From positions 1 through 64,000 of the forward strand of contig JALQPE010002111.1 in assembly GCA_030407315.1 (NCBI GenBank): 64,000 bases of DNA. Reading direction: 5' to 3'. The notes beneath the pieces were generated by a model that had not been told where the DNA came from, searched no databases, and saw nothing but the letters and a program-made list of their open reading frames with translations. A program made the translations under genes and the position numbers. This DNA comes from Asparagopsis taxiformis. Taxonomy: Eukaryota > Rhodophyta > Florideophyceae > Bonnemaisoniales > Bonnemaisoniaceae. Numbering within the stretch: the first letter of the stretch is position 1; each line of letters starts with the position of its first letter. Below, piece by piece: positions 22,107 to 31,640 of the stretch.

Positions 22107-25100
22107 TCAACTTGGAGTAGTAATTTTGTATTCAATCATTTTTGAAAATTTAAAATTCTTTTCCAAAAAGTACATTCTGTTACCACTCAAATCAGTGTTA
22201 GGCTCTGAGCCAGACCTCTGCACTGTTTTCCTTCCCCACTCTGTCGTAGTGCTTCTAGAAACTCTTCTCACCCATTCGGCATACTTTCCACACCCGTTTG
22301 TTCCGCTTCCGTACGTTTCGGTAAAGAACCGTTTGAAAACACCTACAGCACCCTCTGCCATATCACATTTTCCATTCATGTACTCCTTGACCTCGTCAAT
22401 AGATATACCTCCATGCCCTCTCCACGTCACAATTTCACCATCCGCCGACAATATCTTTCCTCGACGCTGGGAGAGAAGCTGGAGAACCGGTTCCTGGAAG
22501 CAGTTTTTCACTACCTCGTCTTCCACATCTATTTCTCTCCCTAGCTCCTGTGAAAGAACGTTGACCATTTGAGAGCATTCGGACGAGGACCAATGTTGTG
22601 GCTCCATGCCGATTTCGCGCAAAACAATGGCCACTCTCGTCTGCCAGTCATCCGCAAGAACTAATTCCAGCGCTGAAAGCTGTTCGCTTTGGTGATTGGA
22701 CATTCTCACACCTTTCTTCAGCGGCTGATGCATCCGTTCGAATATAAGCTCCTGCACGTGCTTCACAGAGCCGTAGGCAGGAAGCGTATGAACACAAAAC
22801 TCGACAAGACGATGAACATTAGGCTTGTCCAAATGTGCTCCTGCTCCCTTCACTTTCCGACAATACTCATTCAACGTCTCCACGTAGTCTACAGTTCTTC
22901 CCAGAATGTATTCATTCCTGCCACCTTCTCCGTCAGCCGTCTCTACTTCATGGGGACCGTCTTTCCACCATACGGGCATGAAACTAATACACGAAACCAG
23001 CTTCTGAAACATCACTACTAGTTTGACGGCCCCATCAAATTTTTCACGATGACCTTCCCCTTTCCCATCCATCATTCGAGCTGCGTTTTCGAATGCCATA
23101 GGTGCTATCAGCAGCACACTGAATATGTCACTCATGTTCATGGAAAGCAGATTGTTGGTTCCAAATAAACGGTTCTGCCTTCCCATCCTGAACTTCTTCA
23201 GAGCGCCCAGAATTTGCAATTCAGCTACCTCTCGAATTCGTGGGCTGGCAGCTGAAATACAAGCGTTCAGTACATCTTGTGCCAGTCCAGACAATAGATG
23301 GTCAGGTGCTATCACTGCGGAACGGTACGGGTCAAAAATTGCTGGGACAACTGAAACTCCGTTTTCCGTCTTCGGTACTTCTTCCTGCACTGCTTCCAAG
23401 GAAGTGCTCAGGACATGAAATGGTAAATCTTCCCCTTCTTCTGCAGCCAGTCCGAGAGTGCGAAGCTGGGTTTCTGTGGCATCCTTACGTGTCGATGCAT
23501 TCCGATACTTGCTCCTGGCATGCGTCGATGTTTGCCCGTTCACTACCGAAGTGTATGCATTCTTCGTGCCACCAGTACTGCTCAGGTCATATTTGCGGAA
23601 ACTGCAGATGTGGCACGGAGAGTTTGATGTGTGTCCAAGAACATCCAGGGTATGTGAAACTGCAGGATAGTCTCCAATGCTCCCCACTGGGTCTAGAAAT
23701 ACCACAACATCTTCTCCTTCTGCATTTTTCGTTGGGAAACCCTCTGTGCTTCCTCGCACTATATCTTGAACGATATATCGCAATACACAATTTGTGGACA
23801 CTCCCGGAGGTGGCAAACCAATCACTCGAACCGCTTGGTAGCTTCCCCTTTTCCGAGGCGGTAGATTGAGAGGTAACATATAGCATCCACCAAAACTTCC
23901 CTTCCTGCTTGTGAATGGTTCAAAGTCATCCGTGTAAAGGAGAAATCGGTAAACAAAGTAGTTTCGACCATCCTCCAGCTTTCCCCAACATGGTGCATCT
24001 TCTCGCGGAGACGCTGGGTGCCATTGCGACCTGTGGTCTCCGAAACCATCCGAGAACACCCCTGAAACACGAATTTCTTCATAGTTGGGGCTTCCTAGTC
24101 TATCGGGCGGGTTTCTGGCTTCAGCAAAGCTCGCGCCCGGTGAAAAGCGAAGTAACATGCTGGATGCTTCTCCGACCTGCTCTTTCAAATACCTGTTCAC
24201 CAATACGACGTGTGGAACAATATCACCCTCTTCCATTCCAATTGGTAATAGAACGGTTATCACGTCCCCAGCTCGTGTTCCTTTTCCCTTGGATCCTGCT
24301 CCGATTACACATTGCGATATCGCTCGCAGAGCATGCTGCCTCTCCCATTCCAATAGATGTGACATTCGCGGCTGCAGATATTTTTCGACATGCACATCAT
24401 GCTCACCGTCGTGTCGAGCCTCATAGGTAACTATGGTCCTAGCATGAAGTTCCCACAACGACGTAACCGCCACGCTTCTCCTCTTCGGTTTCCCACCATC
24501 TCTGTCATTCTTCCTGAACCCTTTTGCTCTTTCGATGACGGCAACCTGACGAGCTCCTGGATGACATCGGATTCGAATTGCTGTTCCATCAGGTACATAA
24601 ATGTGCTTCAAACCCTTTTTCCCATCGCTGTCAATGGGAACAACTGCTGTGCGAACGAATGGGTCGCTCAAAACACCCCTCCTGCACTTTGCAATGAACG
24701 AATCTTCAATGCTGCACTCTGCGGTTGATTTTTCTCCTTCCGAGCTTCGATTGTTCGCATCACTGCGGAATGCTTTAAAGATTGGTCGAGTCTGGACATC
24801 TTTCAGAGCCCATGTGCTTGGGAGTACAATACGAACTTTCGCCATTCCTCCACAATTGTCTCTGTCATCTGTTGTTCCACGGGTTCCTACTGCACCTCGA
24901 TTCTGTGCAGCTCTTGCTCCGCTCTTTCGAAGGTCTATCGGAAACTCGATGTCACAGCTCTTTGCATAGCAGTGTTTCCTCAAGAATGGTAGTATCTTCT
25001 GTCGCATCACAGAGTCCGACGGGACATGCTCACTTGGATCTCTGCGGAAATTCATTCCGAACAGGGTACCTTCATAGTGGGCTCTTGTCATTCTTTGAGT

Positions 25101-25556
25101 TCCACTCAGCTGAAGAGCCCCATACATCGCAGGCCATTGTAGTAATGCCTTGAAATCACCACATGCTTCATCCCCAGCATTTCGGTCTATCGGGCCTCCA
25201 GTTGAAATGGAATCAGAACCTCGTCCGGTTGCTTCTTCCGATTCCATTAGCGTGCTCGATGCTACGTAGATGTCACTTCCAGCTTCATCGTTGTTGCTGT
25301 ACACATCAATACAACCTTCTATTGTGTCACCCATAGGGATTGGGGACTCCAATAGGTCATCTGTGGTACACTCACGTCGTAGCTCATTACCTCTCGGGAT
25401 TTCTTTGTTCATGCAGGCTGCATCACTGCTGCGGATTTCTCCCTGCAGTTTCCCAGGAAGCTGTTTACTGGGACTGGCCACATTGAGTGAATCGAATCTC
25501 GCCTTTGTCCTACGACTTGTGGTTTTCTTTCGAATAGGAGTCCGTCTCGGAGCCAT
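22107..25556 (-). CDS. CACTA/EnSpm-like transposase, copy 2, intact
   Basis: Uninterrupted 1149-codon ORF from the ATG at 25556, colinear with copy 1 (7213-10913). Shared blocks include YTDDFEPF, SFGGCYMLPL, DPVGSIGDYPA followed by CHIC, DHLLSGLAQDVLNA and IFERMHQPLKKG. These fit the Asp, Asp and Glu positions expected of Tnp2-type transposases. The N-terminal 150 residues are charged and poorly conserved. Copies differ at many residues and by indels, so they are old paralogues or separate families, not a recent duplication. The C-terminus has no counterpart of the frameshifted Cys-containing tail of copy 1. Lack of disabling changes suggests it may still work. Confidence 0.7.
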   Translation of the reverse strand: MAPRRTPIRKKTTSRRTKARFDSLNVASPSKQLPGKLQGEIRSSDAACMNKEIPRGNELRRECTTDDLLESPIPMGDTIEGCIDVYSNNDEAGSDIYVASSTLMESEEATGRGSDSISTGGPIDRNAGDEACGDFKALLQWPAMYGALQLSGTQRMTRAHYEGTLFGMNFRRDPSEHVPSDSVMRQKILPFLRKHCYAKSCDIEFPIDLRKSGARAAQNRGAVGTRGTTDDRDNCGGMAKVRIVLPSTWALKDVQTRPIFKAFRSDANNRSSEGEKSTAECSIEDSFIAKCRRGVLSDPFVRTAVVPIDSDGKKGLKHIYVPDGTAIRIRCHPGARQVAVIERAKGFRKNDRDGGKPKRRSVAVTSLWELHARTIVTYEARHDGEHDVHVEKYLQPRMSHLLEWERQHALRAISQCVIGAGSKGKGTRAGDVITVLLPIGMEEGDIVPHVVLVNRYLKEQVGEASSMLLRFSPGASFAEARNPPDRLGSPNYEEIRVSGVFSDGFGDHRSQWHPASPREDAPCWGKLEDGRNYFVYRFLLYTDDFEPFTSRKGSFGGCYMLPLNLPPRKRGSYQAVRVIGLPPPGVSTNCVLRYIVQDIVRGSTEGFPTKNAEGEDVVVFLDPVGSIGDYPAVSHTLDVLGHTSNSPCHICSFRKYDLSSTGGTKNAYTSVVNGQTSTHARSKYRNASTRKDATETQLRTLGLAAEEGEDLPFHVLSTSLEAVQEEVPKTENGVSVVPAIFDPYRSAVIAPDHLLSGLAQDVLNACISAASPRIREVAELQILGALKKFRMGRQNRLFGTNNLLSMNMSDIFSVLLIAPMAFENAARMMDGKGEGHREKFDGAVKLVVMFQKLVSCISFMPVWWKDGPHEVETADGEGGRNEYILGRTVDYVETLNEYCRKVKGAGAHLDKPNVHRLVEFCVHTLPAYGSVKHVQELIFERMHQPLKKGVRMSNHQSEQLSALELVLADDWQTRVAIVLREIGMEPQHWSSSECSQMVNVLSQELGREIDVEDEVVKNCFQEPVLQLLSQRRGKILSADGEIVTWRGHGGISIDEVKEYMNGKCDMAEGAVGVFKRFFTETYGSGTNGCGKYAEWVRRVSRSTTTEWGRKTVQRSGSEPNTDLSGNRMYFLEKNFKFSKMIEYKITTPS

Positions 25557-26475
25557 CTTGATGTTTTTGTTCTTTTCTTCTTCGCTCAGTTTTGTTGCAT
25601 AGAATACAACTCTAAACTTCTATGACATGACTACTATCTCAATACAGTACTACTACTTTTAACCGTTACGAAACCTTTCCAGGCTTTCATTCGATCCAAT
25701 GAACTGGTTCACCACAATGCTTTGCCCTATGCTCATTGCTTTATGCACATTGATTGCTATTTCATCCGGACTCAACATCGTTTTGCTATCTTGTATCGCA
25801 TCCCCTAACCACAAACCCAGCCAAGATGTATCCATTTCCGGAAAACGGCCGTTTATTTCGCAGTGATGCTCTAGGCACTAATACTGAATCTGATTTTCTC
25901 ATAAACGTACTTCCTACTCGTATACTCTACCATTTTCGGCCCTATTTACAAGTTGAAAGCACAATCTCTCGTTGAATCGTACTCGGTGTGATATCTTAAA
26001 TTAGCATAAATTTATATATTGCAATGCAGATTCACTGCTCGCTTGCAACATGAAAATTATAAAATTTCTCCCACACTGCTGTTTCCTAGCCGCCCACATC
26101 CACGTGGCCCGCTTTGACTGCCTGCCAAGTGTGCTCAGAGCATGCAATGACGTCATCGATATATACCGTCCAAATCATCACTGGAAGCGCGGACTCCTCG
26201 TCCAGGAAAGTGCGCCATTTTTCCTACTCTTCACCTCCCCCTTTCCAGTAGGCCCCATATGCTAGTGTTTTTCCTATATTTCTGTAGTGATGACGTCATT
26301 ATAGACTAGAGAAGGCGGTAGATGATACAATAATTTTGCGCCTGTTCTGCCAGGTCATGTGCTTCAAAGCGTAATTCGCACCCTAGGTATCGTTTTTCTG
26401 GGCCTCCCATCGCACCGCTCCGTTTCAAACTCATCCCTCTATTGTTCTCCTACACGTCATTTCCGCCCGCAGAGT
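25557..26475. other. Spacer upstream of transposase copy 2
   Basis: No supported ORF. It presumably contains the promoter of the leftward transposase gene. A GTGATGACGTCAT word lies near 26286. Confidence 0.4.
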
Positions 26476-26950
26476 GCTACTTAAACAACAGATTCTGGAA
26501 ATCCCTGTTTCCATCTTCATATCCGTCGGAAACAAAGCAACAACCTTGGCCGTGGAAGCCGTATAGATCATCTAAACTGCTTCCAAAGCGTAAGTTTTAG
26601 ATCATCAATACTGCTTCCAAGGCCAAAGTTGTTGCTTTGTCTCCGACGGATATGAACCAAGATGGTACGTTTCCACAACTCACGCCACTAACCCAGTTTT
26701 CTATTTGTTTTCTCTTTCTCAGGTTTCCAGTCGGTGAGTGTTCCACTTCTACTTTCATTTATCTTTCTCTCTTACCACTTATCCACTACTTTTCTTTTCT
26801 GCCTGTGAGTACATATCTCAATTTGGGATGCAATGGTATTTGTTAAGGTACGTTAGTCTCCTAATCACCATCAATTTCCCTCTCCAATTCAACGTCACTA
26901 ACTTGTTTCCTTTCTCTACATCATTTTTTCTTCTTCTCTTCATTTCCTAG
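26476..26950 (+). ncRNA. Candidate spliced transcript with long imperfect hairpin
   Basis: A TATA-like TACTTAAAC near 26478 precedes an inverted repeat (26511-26558 against 26613-26665). Directly after the right arm, GATG/GTACGT at 26665 opens a probable 58-nt intron (26665-26722) with CACTAAC and a TTTCTCTTTCTCAG acceptor. Another intron-like segment spans 26848-26950 (GTACGT, CACTAAC, TTTCCTAG). No convincing protein is encoded. Layout relative to the transposase start (955 bp) matches the unit at 11541-11990 (838 bp), although the sequences are unlike. Expression is unproven. Confidence 0.35.
26511..26665. repeat. Inverted repeat with ~50-nt arms and internal direct repeats
   Basis: Arms CCATCTT...GGAAGC and GCTTCC...AAGATGG pair over about 48 nt with three mismatches and a 4-5-nt bulge, enclosing about 54 nt. 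Inside and overlapping the right arm are two direct copies of TAGATCATC(T/A)A(A/T)ACTGCTTCCAA. Confidence 0.9.
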
Positions 26951-27334
26951 CTTATTCATGCAGCTCAATCAGTTGATAGATTTCTAGACTTTTCTAGTAG
27001 TTTTAGTTTTACTCGTCGGAATAGTGTTAGTTGTAGTAGCATTTTTAACATAGGGATTGTTTATTCTCAATGTAGCCTGCGCAAATAAACAAATCCAGAG
27101 TGAAGCTTCCCATATCGCACCCTCTTAGATTGCTACCTATCCTACCGCGTATACCTCTCGCTAGCTCATAGTCACTACGAAATAAAAATTCCTAGCCGTA
27201 CTATTCTGTCCATTCCCATATGAATACCGTCCATGCCTCATCCTCATAGCGCTAGAACTGCCTTCCTCTACCCCAGAAAGATGCCCACGACAGCGTGACG
27301 CTCCATCTCATCCACCACTCCCAGACACCGAATT
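26951..27334. other. Spacer, no gene seen
   Basis: AT-rich DNA between the hairpin unit and the next repeat array. No supported ORF. Confidence 0.4.
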
Positions 27335-27935
27335 TTACTATATCAGGACACTACTTTTACTGTCTCCAGGTGCTGCCCAGGGCAGCACGAAATACTGTCT
27401 ACAGGTGCTGCCCAGGGCAGCACGAAATACTGTCTACAGGTGCTGCCCAGGGCAGCACGAAATACTGTCTACAGGTGCTGCCCAGGGCAGCACAAAGTAC
27501 TGTCTACAGGTGCTGCCCAGGACAGTGAAAATCACTGTCTCCAGGTACTGCCCAGGACAGTGAAAATCACTGTCTCCAGGTACTGCCCAGGACAGTGCAC
27601 CGTGTTGGTTCCATCTATTGTCCCAGGCAGCGTATTTCACTATCCGGCCATGTTGCCTTGGCCAATACAAAACACTATCCGCCAACACTGCCCAGTACAG
27701 TAAATTACATCATATCCAACTATTGAATAAATCATTAATTTTTACTGTCTCCATTCACTGCCTCAGACAGTACTGTGAGACAGTGTTTTTTACTGTCTGC
27801 AGACAGTGTTCCGTACTGTCTGCCAGACAGTGCAAATCACTGTCTCCAAGTGTGGCATTAATTTTCATTTGCCGCATAGTGATTTTTACTGTCTCAGACA
27901 GTAAAAATCACTGTCTCGCAGTACTGTCTGAGACC
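27335..27935. repeat. Array of 35-bp and ACAGT/ACTGT palindromic units
   Basis: Starts with seven units of exact 35-bp period, each beginning AGGT(G/A)CTGCCCAGG (27368, 27403, 27438, 27473, 27508, 27543, 27578), then decays into ACAGTG-AAAATC-ACTGT and related palindromes up to 27935. The right edge lies inside the gypsy integrase frame, which reads into array sequence. The CAGTA/TACTG array at 12350-13505 has the same position relative to transposase copy 1. Confidence 0.9.
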
Positions 27936-27942
27936 CCCTTTT

Positions 27943-28692
27943 CAACACCGTAGTGCATCGAGTATGATACGCGTTATCCATCTTTGCGGCGACCTCACGA
28001 ACGTATGTGGCTCGCCCTCCCCCGTCGGGTAGTTCGCGGTTCGTTACCGACGTGTGTAGCGCCAACGGTGGCGGTGTATTCGTGAGAATCAAATCGAAGG
28101 GCGTCGTGCCCGTTCTCGAATGCACATGCGTGTTGTACGCAAACGTTAACGCCGATTCGTATCGATCCCAGTCGTTCTGGTTTTCGTTCACGTAATTACG
28201 AAGCATTGCCAGGATCGTCCTGTTGTAGCGCTCCACCTGCCCGTTCGTTTGGGGGTGGTACGTCGACGTAAAGACGTTCGTCACGCCGATTTCGTTTCAG
28301 ACGCGCTGGAAAAACTTAGCAGCGAACTGCTTTCCGTTATCGTTTATGAGCGTCCGTGGGAGTCCATACGAGAAGACCCACGCGTTGACGAACGCGCTCG
28401 CCACGTTGGCGGAATCGATATTTCGTAGAAGTACGACTCTAGTCAGCTTCGTGAAGCGGTCCGTTATAACGAGAATAAATCGGTTACCACGCGTTGTCTT
28501 CGTCAGCGGACCTAGTATGTCGATACATAGGTCTCTCAACGGCTCCGTAGCCGGAAATAAACGTAACGGGTTCGTCCGTTTGCGAAGCTTCACGCGGTTC
28601 TTCGCACATCCAACGCAGTTTCGTACCGTTGCGTGGATCTCGGCGGCCATCGCGGGCCAGTAGTACGTCCTCGGAGGACGTACTACTGGCCC
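27943..28692 (-). pseudogene. Gypsy integrase fragment
   Basis: Reads a His-Cys zinc-binding end (CVGCAKNR), then DILGPLTKTTRGNRFILVITD and NDNGKQF, corresponding to the first two acidic residues of the integrase DDE core, a TGA nonsense codon, then TYHPQTNGQVERYNRT with the third acidic residue. The first part is out of frame with upstream RNase H because of a palindromic insertion at 28654-28692. The C-terminus is replaced by array sequence. Confidence 0.75.
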
Positions 28693-30080
28693 GGTACGTC
28701 CCAGTACGGATTCTCCGTAGGGTATAGTACATACGCGTTTGTCCGGGATGTCCAGCGAGGACGTGGTGGTGCGTTAACTCCAGCAGCCGTGGCCGTAGCG
28801 AAGCCGGCACAACGATTTGTGTACGTTCCTCATCGTGAGGGTTCCGTCGTCGGAGTAAGCCATCGTGGCCTTCGAAGAATGCAGCGTCCTGCGTCTCGGA
28901 CTGTCGCGTCAGTATCGTTTGGCAGAACGCGTCCTCGCGTTGAGCTTCGATAAGCTCGTCCCTCGTAATGGGAAGCTGGACGTCAGCTGGTGGCACGCGT
29001 GCCGAATCGTCTTCAGCAGCTCGCTGTTCGTCGAGGAAATCCGGTTCCTCGTCAAGAATATCATCGAGCGACGCGTCGCGGTTGAACTCGCGTTCATCGT
29101 TGCCAGCCGTCGCGGCTGGTGTTCGATCGTCACTAGTCTCGTTCGACGGGTCGTCGTGACCCCTGGCATTCGTTGCCTTTTTACGTACGGATGTCGTTCG
29201 TCCCTGCCCACTTCGTGTGGGTTGTCGCCGACTGCGAGTCGTCACGAGGACCGCGTCCCCATACGATGGTACGTCATCGTCAGCGGGTCGACCGTCGTTA
29301 TACGTAGATATCACACGTGATAAAGCGTCAGGCACCTGGTGCACGCGCCCAGGTCTGTACGTAACCTCGAAATCGAACTCGGCAACGCGTAGCCTCCATC
29401 GTAGTAGTCGTCCGGACGCGTCCGTCAACGTCATCAGCCAACGCAAGGCTTCGTGGTCCGTACGTACGGTCAACCGTTGACCCCCTACGTAGGGTCGGAG
29501 CGACGTTATCGCCCAAACGACGGAGTAGCACTCGCGCTCAGTTGCCGAATAACCGCGTTCGGTTTCGTTGAGGGCCCTCAACGAAACCGAACGAAGACCG
29601 GTCTTCGACCAGTACCCAATCCGCACCCATTCGTTGGGCTTATCTTCGTTCTGCTGCTGGAGCAACGTAGCTCCCAGCTGATACGCCGACGCGTCGGTAT
29701 TGATCATGAACGGACGTCCCGCCTTCGGAAGGTGCAATACTGGTGGCGAAACCAGTATTGTCTTCAACGTTTCGAACGCATTCGTCTGCGCGTTCGTTGG
29801 ATTCGTCCAATCGGGGGAAGCGTCCTTCTTCAACATCGTGTTGAGTGGCCGAGCGATCTCGGCATACGCTTTTACGAAGCAGCGGTAAACGTTGGCCGCG
29901 CCCAAAAACGATCGACATTGCGTCTTATCCCGCGGGAACGTAGCCGTACAAAAGGCTTCCTTGTTCCGTGCTGCGACGTGCAGCTTTCCTGGGGTAATCA
30001 CGTGCCCCAGGTAGTCAACTCGTGGTTGAAAGAACGAGCACTTCGCGGGCTTTAACGTCACTCCTGCTGCGCGTAGCAGG
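28654..30080 (-). pseudogene. Gypsy RT (C-terminal part) and RNase H
   Basis: Starts inside RT with LTLKPAKCSFF-like sequence (read here as VTLKPAKCSFFQPRVDYLGH), the connection region and an RNase H domain with INTDASAYQLGA, ERGYSATERECYSVVWAI and VRTDHEALRWL. The palm motif YxDD and everything upstream is absent, deleted between gag and this point. A 27-nt palindromic insertion around 29557-29592 adds nine residues in frame. A Glu/Asp-rich spacer (about 28950-29250) separates RNase H from integrase. Confidence 0.75.
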
Positions 30081-30537
30081 GAATTTCGTTGAATACTGCG
30101 ACAAACGAGTCGAGTCTTCCCTCCACGGCGGAGAGGTGGTTTCGTAAGTTTTCGTTTTCCCGTTCGAGGGTCGCTGAGCGTTTACGTAACGCAGAAGCCT
30201 CGCGCTCCGAGACTCCGAGTCTCTGCCTTACGGCTTCGTCGACGGCCGCGTCGCTCGCCCTTTCGATGTGACCTCGAAGGTCTTCGTACACTACACGTAG
30301 TGCCGTGGGAGTCACGCTCCCTTCATTGAGCTGACCGCGCGTTGCGGGGTCCATACCCAAGGACTCAAACGGGCTTACCGTACGTGGTAGCTGGCCGATC
30401 GCCTCGATATCCGGCGGGATAGATCGATCGGTCGCGAAGATCGTTTCTGCTGACAAGGCCACGTCGGCTTCGGCGTCCGCTGACGTTGGCAACGGTTGCC
30501 TGGGCGATGTACGCGAATTAGACATAGCGTAATTCAT
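30058..30537 (-). pseudogene. Gypsy gag N-terminal fragment
   Basis: 159 codons from the ATG at 30537: Ser/Ala/Asp-rich start, then a coiled-coil-like heptad region with LERENENLRNHLSAVEG. It ends abruptly where the RT fragment begins in another frame, with frames overlapping by about 20 nt. No capsid or zinc knuckle remains. Assignment as gag rests on position. Confidence 0.5.
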
Positions 30538-31302
30538 AGACCGTAGTCTTTAGCACGTAGCTTTCGTAACGTAAAAGAGCTCAACCTCGTTGGTTGTCGT
30601 TATGCTCGTAGCAACTTCTAGGTCGAGAGACCAGTGTGGAACGATAGTTCGGTGACGAAGTAGCTGGTACGAGCTATTGGACACGCTGTACTTAACGAAA
30701 CGAACGAACAGTGCCACCCGCTGGTGTTTGACTGTATGTTTGGTAGAAAGGTAGAAGGTAGAGTGGTTAGCGAGTAGACACGAGCGTCACGACGAACGAT
30801 CCACGCGAGGATTACGTCAACGGACGAGGTGGCACGTCACCGGAGGCGCTCTCAACCAAGCCCGTAGGCACTACACGCGATCAGCCTCACGTGTGGCGAT
30901 GGGTAGGGAGTACGCAGCTCGACGGAGACGAAGCCTCGTTAGGCGAAAACGTAAAACGTAAACGTAGAAGTCAGTCGTAGACTAGAGCACGTTGCCCGAT
31001 CGATTATTGTCCCCTTTCCCTCCCGGCACGATGCCAATACCTATTCAGCCACCATGGCATCGCTTTACAGTGTAAACACTGCTCGTAACGTCCCCGAATG
31101 GGAAAGGACCTTGTGGGTCGCACGCAGGGACCCGTTGGTCCGTTGGATGTTGCCAGTACGTTCGTTGCACACGTGTGCCTGTTGCGCGCGCGCACGCGCC
31201 AGCAATGTTCGTGCATTGCTGTTATCGCTCGGGTCCGCCGAAATTCGAATTCCGCGGAAATCGTAATTATTTGCAATTTCGAAATTGCCACGTATACTAC
31301 AC
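30538..31302. other. Probable gypsy 5' LTR region and flank
   Basis: CpG-rich up to about 31000, like the gypsy body, then ordinary composition. No second LTR copy is present to define boundaries. No gene seen. Confidence 0.35.
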
Positions 31303-31626
31303 TGATACTTCTCGGTTGGAGTTGCAAATGAAAATGTCTTGATTTTGTTCTCTGCTTTAGCTCTCGTAAGTTGCTTGTGTGCTACGCGTTAAATACTATT
31401 TGAAACTCGGAAGCGAGCGTCTTTTGGATCTAATCTATGTCTAATACTGTTTGATCCTTTGGACTGTCGTGGACTGTCGCGAAGACAATCTGAAGTGCTT
31501 GAAGATTGTGTCAGCGAGTCTATGTCGCTGTCTCTCCCCTTAAAGATAGTGTCTTGGGGTTGAAATTGTGTCAAAGTACTGTAAGCAGTGAGTGTCGTGC
31601 CAATATGATGATCTTGGAAACCATCA
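31303..31626 (-). repeat. Copia 3' LTR
   Basis: 324 bp. On the minus strand it begins TGATGG and ends AGTATCA (TG...CA). Near-identical copy at 38833-39156. Confidence 0.93.
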
Positions 31627-31640
31627 CATGCCCCTTTTTT

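Larger units (their letters stand above)
27936..31000 (-). mobile_element. Ty3/gypsy LTR retrotransposon remnant, 3'-truncated
   Basis: Order on the minus strand is gag fragment, partial RT, RNase H, integrase; RT before integrase is the gypsy order. The 3' end, including integrase C-terminus and 3' LTR, is missing where the ACTGT array begins. Protease and most of RT are deleted. There is an in-frame TGA within integrase near 28288 and short palindromic insertions. The presumed 5' LTR lies within about 30540-31000 but I cannot fix its ends. The DNA is conspicuously rich in CpG and in CGTACG/TACGT words. Confidence 0.8.

Noticed and set aside
23240..23869. 209-codon plus-strand ORF and other plus-strand ORFs within 22.1-25.6 kb
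   Set aside because: Antisense of the transposase copy 2 ORF.
27295..27953. ORFs of 77-111 codons in the 35-bp array
   Set aside because: A 35-bp period shifts frame each unit, giving the same peptide in rotating frames; not a gene.
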